This document shows positions 1 to 4,342 of a stretch of 6,231 nucleotides of DNA, piece by piece. A model generated the notes under the pieces. The model made no database searches. It was not told the origin of the DNA and was given only the letters and a program-made list of their open reading frames with translations. Within the stretch, counting starts at the first letter, position 1; each line of letters begins with the position of its first letter. Where the stretch lies: positions 6,801 through 13,031 of the forward strand of contig DLGL01000068.1 in NCBI GenBank assembly GCA_002482685.1. Direction: 5' to 3'. The translations under genes and the position numbers were made by a program. Source of the DNA: Bacteriovoracaceae bacterium UBA7695 (GTDB taxonomy: Bacteria > Bdellovibrionota > Bacteriovoracia > Bacteriovoracales > Bacteriovoracaceae).

Positions 1-1009
1 CAAGAGCAAATAGATCGTTACAATGATAGATCTCAGCTTTAATAAATCCCCTCTCAAAATCAGAGTGGATCACTCCAGCTGCCTGAGGAGCTTTAGCACC
101 CTTAGGAAAAGTCCATGCACGAACTTCTTTAACACCTGCAGTGAAGTATGTGTACATATCAAGCATGCCATATCCGGCCTTGATCATTTTAGAAAGTCCT
201 GACTCTTCGATGCCGATGTCAGCAAGAAAAGCTGCTTTTTCTTCTTTGGACTCTAAAGCTGCAATCTCTGACTCAATCTTCCCACAGATTGTAATTACTT
301 GAGCGCCCTCTTTTTTAGCAATCTCACGAACTTTTTTTACGTGTTCGTTTTCTTCTAAGATATTGGCCTCATCCACGTTACAAACGTAGAGCATTTTCTT
401 CATTGTGATCAAATGGATATCGTTAATTGCATCAAGCTCATCAGCATCAAGATTTAATGAACGAGCTGGAAGACCTTCTTCCAGAACCTTTTGAAGACGC
501 TCCAAAATGGGTTTTGAAATTTTGGCTTTATCAGAAACTTTTTTATCCTGAGACTTCACATATTTATCAAGAGTCTGGATTCTCTTCATCACTGATTCAA
601 GATCCGCTAAGGCCAACTCAATATTGATCACTTCGATATCTGAAGCAGGATCCACCTTTCCAGCAACGTGAATAATATCTCCATCTTCAAAACAACGAAC
701 GACGTGACAGATAGCTCCCACCTGACGGATGTGACCTAAGAATTGGTTACCAAGGCCTTCACCTTTTGAGGCACCCTTCACTAGTCCTGCGATATCTACG
801 AATTCTGTGATCGCCGGAATAACTTTTTCCGGGCCCACAATTTTTGCAATTTTTTCTAAACGCTCATCTGGAACATGAACGACACCAACGTTTGGTTCAA
901 TTGTACAAAAAGGATAGTTGGCCGCTTCAGCAGGAGCCGAAGTGAGTGCAGAGAAGATGGTAGATTTACCAACGTTTGGTAATCCAACAATTCCACAGTT
1001 CATACCCAT
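1..1009 (-). CDS. ychF: Ribosome-associated ATPase YchF/OLA1 (Obg family), 3'-truncated by window edge
   Basis: YchF is a P-loop NTPase of the Obg/HflX group that, unlike its relatives, prefers ATP. It associates with ribosomes and affects translation and oxidative-stress responses. 336 codons are visible; E. coli YchF has 363 residues, so about the last 30 lie left of position 1. Seen in the translation: the P-loop GLPNVGKST (residues 9-17), the G3 motif DIAG (72-75) within DIAGLVKGASKGEGLGNQF, the family's NVDE in place of the NKxD guanine-specificity motif (211-214), a coiled-coil insert (about 137-185), and the TGS-domain stretch YFTAGVKEVRAW (288-299) followed by APQAAG and DFERGFI. The start ATG at 1009-1007 gives MGMNCGIVGLPN, matching the family's MGFKCGIVGLPN. 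It has AGGAG 7 nt upstream (1017-1021). It is the last visible gene of the prs-pth-ychF operon. The reading is unambiguous despite the missing end. Confidence 0.97.
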   Translation of the reverse strand, partial: MGMNCGIVGLPNVGKSTIFSALTSAPAEAANYPFCTIEPNVGVVHVPDERLEKIAKIVGPEKVIPAITEFVDIAGLVKGASKGEGLGNQFLGHIRQVGAICHVVRCFEDGDIIHVAGKVDPASDIEVINIELALADLESVMKRIQTLDKYVKSQDKKVSDKAKISKPILERLQKVLEEGLPARSLNLDADELDAINDIHLITMKKMLYVCNVDEANILEENEHVKKVREIAKKEGAQVITICGKIESEIAALESKEEKAAFLADIGIEESGLSKMIKAGYGMLDMYTYFTAGVKEVRAWTFPKGAKAPQAAGVIHSDFERGFIKAEIYHCNDLFAL

Positions 1010-1016
1010 ATCAATT

Positions 1017-1021
1017 CTCCT
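1017..1021 (-). promoter_or_regulatory. ychF ribosome binding site overlapping the pth stop codon
   Basis: On the minus strand the sequence reads TTAGGAGAATTGATATG. AGGAG lies 7 nt before the ychF ATG, and its first bases are shared with the pth stop codon TAG (1022-1020). Ribosomes ending on pth therefore finish on the ychF Shine-Dalgarno site, which would favour translational coupling (inference). Confidence 0.85.
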
Positions 1022-1589
1022 AAGCTAATAGATCTTTCTTATTATAAATTCCGACTTTATTTAAACCGTCTACCATAGCAGTCAGCATCGGGTCATGTAA
1101 TTTCTCAAGGAGAAGTGGTAATTGCACCTGTTCTTCCTTACTAAAAGGGCTAAGTACGTAATTAGCCACAGTTCCGTGCACCGGACGACCAATTCCAACC
1201 CGCATACGGGCAAACATATCGGTTCCAAGACAAGCCGCCATCGATTTAAGTCCATTGTGGCCGGCCAATCCACCACCCATTTTAAAATGGACCTGACCGA
1301 AGGGAATATCCAGTTCATCATGAATCACAAGAATTTTGGCCGGTTCAATTTTAAAAAAAGCGGCCATAGGCTGAACTGATTCACCAGATAGATTCATAAA
1401 AGTTTGCGGCTTTAATCCGTAAAACTTTTGACCCTTAACAGTAGCTTCAGAGTACAAACCTTTAAATTTTGATTTCCAAAGCGCAGAACCGAATGTTGGA
1501 GTGTGATCCATCAGCAGCCAGGCAATATTATGTCTGGTTGCTGCGTAGTCAGAACCTGGATTACCTAATCCTACAACTAATTGGAACAT
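1020..1589 (-). CDS. pth: Peptidyl-tRNA hydrolase Pth
   Basis: Pth cleaves the ester bond of peptidyl-tRNAs that drop off stalled ribosomes, recycling tRNA; it acts in the cytoplasm and is essential in E. coli. The 189-residue product is of normal family length. Seen: GLGNPG (7-12) with Asn10; TRHN with the catalytic His20; KPQTFMNLSGESV (60-72) with Asn66; HDELDIPFG (90-98) with Asp91; GGGLAGHNGLKS (105-116) with His111 and Asn112; RVGIGRP (130-136). These match E. coli His20, Asn68, Asp93, His113 and Asn114, the later ones offset by two. The ATG at 1589 lies 1 nt after the prs stop (TAA T ATG). I see no clear Shine-Dalgarno there, so translation probably depends on ribosomes leaving prs. 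One departure is Ala23 in RHNIAW, where Gly is usual. It is followed 10 nt later by ychF. Confidence 0.98.
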   Translation of the reverse strand: MFQLVVGLGNPGSDYAATRHNIAWLLMDHTPTFGSALWKSKFKGLYSEATVKGQKFYGLKPQTFMNLSGESVQPMAAFFKIEPAKILVIHDELDIPFGQVHFKMGGGLAGHNGLKSMAACLGTDMFARMRVGIGRPVHGTVANYVLSPFSKEEQVQLPLLLEKLHDPMLTAMVDGLNKVGIYNKKDLLA

Positions 1590-1590
1590 A

Positions 1591-2535
1591 TTAAATGAAA
1601 AGTGAGCTTACCGAATCATGATTGAATGTTCGGTGAATGGCTTTTGAAAGGATATCCGCTGTAGAGACAACTTTGATTTTATCAATCTTTCTTCCTGCTT
1701 CACTCAGCGGAATTGTATCAGTGATAATCACCTGATCGAGTTCTTCACATTCTGAAATTCTTTGAATCGCAGGGTCGGAAAACACAGGGTGAGTAGCTGC
1801 AGCGTAAATTTTATTTGCCCCATTTTTTCTTAAGGCCTGGGCTGCTTGAACCAAAGTTCCGGCGGTATCGATCATATCGTCGATGATAATACAGTCCTTC
1901 CCTTTCACATCCCCAATTACATTCATGGCTTCAGCGACGTTCGGTCCAGTTCTTCGTTTATCGATAAGGGCAAGTTCAGTATTTAGTTTTTTAGCAAAGT
2001 GACGAACGCGCTCAACACCACCAGCATCCGGAGAAACACAAATAAGATTTTCGCGGTTAAGATTTTTTTGAATGTAATCTAACAATACCGGCGAAGCAAA
2101 AATGTTATCAAATGGAATATTAAAAAAGCCCTGGATTTGACCGGCGTGAAGATCCATCGTCACAACTCTTGAAGCACCGGCAACAGTCATCATATCGGCT
2201 ACAAGTTTTGCAGTAATGGGAGTTCGAGGAGCGCTCTTACGGTCTTGACGAGAATAGCCATAATGAGGAACCACGGCAGTGATGGATAGTGCTGATGCTC
2301 GTTTTAGTGCATCAATAATTATCAAAAGTTCCATCAAATGTTCATTAACCGGAGCACAGGTCGATTGAAGGACGAACACATCAGCGCCGCGTACGTTTTT
2401 CTCAATCTCACAGTAAACTTCGCCGTTAGCAAAGCGTCTAAGCTGCGGGTTTACCAGTGGAATGTCGAGAAATTCAGAGATTTTCTTGGAGAGAGTAGGA
2501 TTCGAGGTACCAGAGACCAGAACGATACGTCTCAC
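1591..2535 (-). CDS. prs: Ribose-phosphate pyrophosphokinase (class I PRPP synthetase)
   Basis: Prs makes 5-phosphoribosyl-1-diphosphate from ribose 5-phosphate and ATP, feeding purine, pyrimidine, NAD, histidine and tryptophan synthesis. With the GTG at 2535-2533 the product is 314 residues, the usual class I length (about 315). That start has AAGGAG (2547-2542) 6 nt upstream and gives (V/M)RRIVLVSGTSNP, as expected. A longer in-frame ATG at 2631 would run through the tRNA and is rejected. Seen: FANGE (35-39), YGYSRQDRK of the catalytic flexible loop (92-100), MDLH with His130, the ribose-5-phosphate segment VSPDAGG (167-173), catalytic-loop IDKRR with Lys193, the PRPP-binding IIIDDMIDTAGT (216-227), and a C-terminal SVSSLF typical of the family. 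It follows tRNA-Gln in the same transcript and abuts pth. No ribosomal protein L25 gene (rplY) intervenes, although one commonly does. Confidence 0.98.
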   Translation of the reverse strand: MRRIVLVSGTSNPTLSKKISEFLDIPLVNPQLRRFANGEVYCEIEKNVRGADVFVLQSTCAPVNEHLMELLIIIDALKRASALSITAVVPHYGYSRQDRKSAPRTPITAKLVADMMTVAGASRVVTMDLHAGQIQGFFNIPFDNIFASPVLLDYIQKNLNRENLICVSPDAGGVERVRHFAKKLNTELALIDKRRTGPNVAEAMNVIGDVKGKDCIIIDDMIDTAGTLVQAAQALRKNGANKIYAAATHPVFSDPAIQRISECEELDQVIITDTIPLSEAGRKIDKIKVVSTADILSKAIHRTFNHDSVSSLFI

Positions 2536-2541
2536 AGAAAG

Positions 2542-2547
2542 CTCCTT
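2542..2547 (-). promoter_or_regulatory. prs ribosome binding site that fixes the GTG start
   Basis: AAGGAG on the minus strand lies 6 nt before the GTG at 2535. It sits in the 25-nt linker between the tRNA CCA end and prs, so it stays on the prs messenger after the tRNA is cut out. It decides between the GTG start and the longer reading frame that overlaps the tRNA. Confidence 0.88.
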
Positions 2548-2560
2548 AAAAAGAAAAGAG

Positions 2561-2635
2561 TGGTAGGGGTGGCAGGGTTCGAACCTGCGCATAGCAGAAT
2601 CAAAATCTGCTGACTTACCACTTGTCGACACCCCT
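2561..2635 (-). tRNA. tRNA-Gln (anticodon UUG), CCA encoded
   Basis: A full cloverleaf can be folded by eye on the minus strand. The acceptor AGGGGTG (2635-2629) pairs with CACCCCT (2571-2565). U8 and C9 follow. The D stem GAC/GTC encloses the loop containing AGTGGTA. The anticodon stem GCAGA/TCTGC carries loop TTTTGAT with anticodon TTG at 2603-2601. The variable loop has 5 nt. The T stem GCAGG/CCTGC carries loop TTCGAAC. The discriminator is A73 (2564) and CCA is encoded at 2563-2561. The gene heads the prs operon, about 17 nt after a probable transcription start and 26 nt upstream of prs, so the tRNA must be processed from a longer transcript. The first pair is A1-U72 and the discriminator is A; E. 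coli tRNA-Gln has U1-A72 and G73. Confidence 0.98.
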
Positions 2636-2659
2636 ACAGAGAACTTTTAACGTCCAGTG

Positions 2660-2688
2660 AATATAGATTAATCGAGGTTTTTTTGCAA
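2660..2688 (-). promoter_or_regulatory. Sigma70-type promoter for the tRNA-Gln/prs/pth/ychF operon
   Basis: On the minus strand a -35 TTGCAA (2688-2683, 4 of 6 to consensus) is followed after exactly 17 nt by a -10 TATATT (2665-2660, 5 of 6). The spacer begins with a run of A. Initiation would fall near 2652, leaving about a 17-nt leader before the mature tRNA 5' end at 2635. AT-rich sequence just upstream (including CAATTAATTG) could act as an UP element. The assignment is by motif only. Confidence 0.7.
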
Positions 2689-2695
2689 GTCATCC

Positions 2696-2705
2696 CAATT
2701 AATTG
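2696..2705. repeat. Perfect 10-bp palindrome CAATTAATTG in the divergent control region
   Basis: The ten bases are self-complementary. They are centred about 48 bp upstream of the inferred tRNA/prs start, directly behind the -35 box. This could be a small operator half or simply AT-rich UP-like sequence; the length is short enough to arise by chance. Confidence 0.35.
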
Positions 2706-2737
2706 TTTGGAGCTTTTTTGCCTCCGGGGCTTTCCAC

Positions 2738-2757
2738 ATCCCGAGGGATTTTATAGA
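2738..2757 (+). promoter_or_regulatory. Possible promoter/operator region of the outer-membrane protein gene
   Basis: The dyad ATCCC-GA-GGGAT (2738-2749) is immediately followed by TTTATAGAG, with a -10-like TATAGA at 2752-2757 (4 of 6). Only a weak -35 match is visible (TTTCCA 2731-2736, with a short 15-nt spacer). If the -10 is real, the leader is about 30 nt and the dyad lies in the core-promoter spacer, where a repressor or activator could act. The 2-nt loop makes a stable RNA hairpin unlikely. No better sigma70 promoter for this gene was found between 2641 and 2795. Confidence 0.3.
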
Positions 2758-2784
2758 GTTTGTTATTAAATTTTAACTCCTACA

Positions 2785-2789
2785 GAGGA
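2785..2789 (+). promoter_or_regulatory. Ribosome binding site fixing the GTG start of the outer-membrane protein
   Basis: GAGGA lies 6 nt before the GTG at 2796. The alternative TTG at 2760 has no such site and would put 12 extra residues ahead of a well-formed signal peptide, so the GTG is preferred. Confidence 0.8.
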
Positions 2790-2795
2790 AGACCT

Positions 2796-4286
2796 GTGAC
2801 CGTAAAAAGGTTCTGCTTAATTTCTAGTCTTTTTATTTCTACTCTAAGCATCAATTCCTATGCTTTACCGATCGACTGGACCGGGGCATTTGGTGTTGAT
2901 ACCCACATGATCAGCAACACTTGTCGTACCAACAGTGATGTTCCTGCAAAGTTTACTGCTCCAGGAGTAAGAGCCGCGGGTACCGAGGGAACTCAAGGGA
3001 TCACGGGCGACTGCGATGCTAACTTCCAAACTTATATTTTCAAACTGAATCCACAAATTATCGTTAACGATGGTGTCACACTAAAAGGCGAACTTTCATC
3101 TGGTTACCTTCGTGGTGGATTTGCCGGCGACAACACGGCCAACAATCAGGATGGATCAGGAAATAACTCGTATTTCTTCGCCTCTCCTGCCCAAAGAAGT
3201 GCTCTTAACGTTAACCAAATGTACATGGAACTTTACGCTGATACAGCACTGGTTAAAATCGGTCGTATGAGTAAACACTACGGACTTGGAATTGTTTACG
3301 ATGCTGGTAACGATCCGTGGGACCGTTTTTTCACAATGTATGACGGTATCGAAGCTGAGATGAAAATCGGAAACTTCAGCCTCATTCCATACTACGCAAA
3401 AATCTCTAGCTATAATGATACTGCTGCAAAAGATGAACCTAACGGAAGCTATGATGTCCGAGAAATTGGTATCACAGCTAAATACGACAACAAGGCCCGC
3501 GATATCGTCGCTAGTGTTCTCTATGCAAAACGTTCTTCTGAATCAAACAACTCTCTCTACAACTCGGACGATCCAACAGGCGCAACTTCTGATCGTGGAA
3601 AAACAGAAGTAACTATTATTGAGCCTTATGTTTCTAAGAAATGGAACAAACTCAAAGTGGCACTTGAAGCATCAATTCAAACAGGCGACTACGGTGATGT
3701 TTATAAAGATGGTGAAGGTAATTCTAAACTTTCAGCAAATGCTTACATCCTTGAAGCCAAATACGATCTAAATCCTAAATGGGATATTGGGTTCACTGGT
3801 GGACAAGTCAGTGGGGATAAAGGCGACTCTGGAAAATTTGAAGCTACATATCTTCACCCAAACTATCAAATCGCTGACTTAATGTTCAAATACAATTACG
3901 CATCTTTCTCTGAAGGTGGAAGAAGTGTTTTTGATTCATCTATTACAAATACCAGGTTCTACAAAATTAACGGTCATTACAAGACTGATAAATGGGTTTG
4001 GAAAACGGCCATAATCATGGCAAACGCCCTTGAAACAGCTGAGGCAGGAAAACGGGCCTATCACCACGAAGAGAGCTACTCATTTGCAAGTAGCCGCAAA
4101 CAATCAAACGATCTGGGCTTTGAATTAGATTTTGGATTTGATTACAAGTGGAATCCAAATGTCACAATCAGCGGCTACTATGGTTACTGGAAAGTGGGAG
4201 ACTACTACTCATTCTCTAACCAAAACAAGGAACTCTCGGTGTCTAATGTCCACGGAGGTGGATTGAGAGCGACTCTAGAATTCTAA
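2796..4286 (+). CDS. Predicted outer-membrane beta-barrel (porin-like) protein with signal peptide
   Basis: With the GTG start the product has 496 residues. Residues 1-23 form a signal peptide: Lys4-Arg5, a hydrophobic core FCLISSLFISTL, then SYA before LPIDW, so cleavage after Ala23 is likely. The mature part alternates polar and hydrophobic residues in many short aromatic-edged strands. It ends GGLRATLEF, with a terminal Phe and alternating Leu490/Ala492/Leu494/Phe496, the usual BAM recognition signal. Two cysteines near the N-terminus (43 and 73) could form a disulfide in a periplasmic or loop segment. A recognisable block is KIGRMSKHYGLG followed by DPWDRF (about 155-178), which reminds me of barrel proteins of delta-proteobacterial predators and myxobacteria (TIGR04551-like); this is a resemblance, not a confirmed assignment. 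Substrate is unknown. It is a single-gene unit, transcribed away from tRNA-Gln and closed by the terminator at 4295-4325. Confidence 0.85.
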   Translation: MTVKRFCLISSLFISTLSINSYALPIDWTGAFGVDTHMISNTCRTNSDVPAKFTAPGVRAAGTEGTQGITGDCDANFQTYIFKLNPQIIVNDGVTLKGELSSGYLRGGFAGDNTANNQDGSGNNSYFFASPAQRSALNVNQMYMELYADTALVKIGRMSKHYGLGIVYDAGNDPWDRFFTMYDGIEAEMKIGNFSLIPYYAKISSYNDTAAKDEPNGSYDVREIGITAKYDNKARDIVASVLYAKRSSESNNSLYNSDDPTGATSDRGKTEVTIIEPYVSKKWNKLKVALEASIQTGDYGDVYKDGEGNSKLSANAYILEAKYDLNPKWDIGFTGGQVSGDKGDSGKFEATYLHPNYQIADLMFKYNYASFSEGGRSVFDSSITNTRFYKINGHYKTDKWVWKTAIIMANALETAEAGKRAYHHEESYSFASSRKQSNDLGFELDFGFDYKWNPNVTISGYYGYWKVGDYYSFSNQNKELSVSNVHGGGLRATLEF

Positions 4287-4294
4287 TTTAAAAC

Positions 4295-4325
4295 AAAAAA
4301 GCCCTCTTAGTGAGGGCTTTTTTTT
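4295..4325. terminator. Bidirectional intrinsic terminator between converging genes
   Basis: The GC stem GCCCTC/GAGGGC (4301-4306 and 4312-4317) has a 5-nt loop TTAGT. It is flanked by six A on the left and eight T on the right, so a U-run follows the hairpin on either strand and A-U pairing can extend the stem. It lies 8 nt after the outer-membrane protein stop and about 18-25 nt after the stop of the opposing gene, serving both. Confidence 0.95.
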
Positions 4326-4342
4326 GTGTATTTTTAAAGATG

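Noticed and set aside
427..627. Plus-strand 66-codon frame opposite ychF
   Set aside because: It lies antisense to a strongly conserved gene and has no independent support.
2338..2613. Plus-strand reading frame of 91 codons ending in a GVAGFEPA-like sequence
   Set aside because: It is antisense to prs and tRNA-Gln. The GFEPA string is the familiar artefact of translating the complement of a tRNA T-arm.
2536..2631. Longer prs starting at an ATG at 2631 (346 residues)
   Set aside because: The extra 32 codons read through the tRNA-Gln gene and lack family similarity. The GTG at 2535 has AAGGAG and gives the normal 314-residue length.
2706..2726. Intrinsic terminator at GGAGCTTTTTTGCCTCC
   Set aside because: Only a 4-bp stem forms around a T-rich loop and no U-run follows it on the plus strand; no gene ends here that would need it.
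2760..2795. TTG start giving a 508-residue outer-membrane protein
   Set aside because: No ribosome binding site precedes it, and it would bury the signal peptide behind 12 polar residues. The GTG at 2796 has GAGGA at correct spacing.
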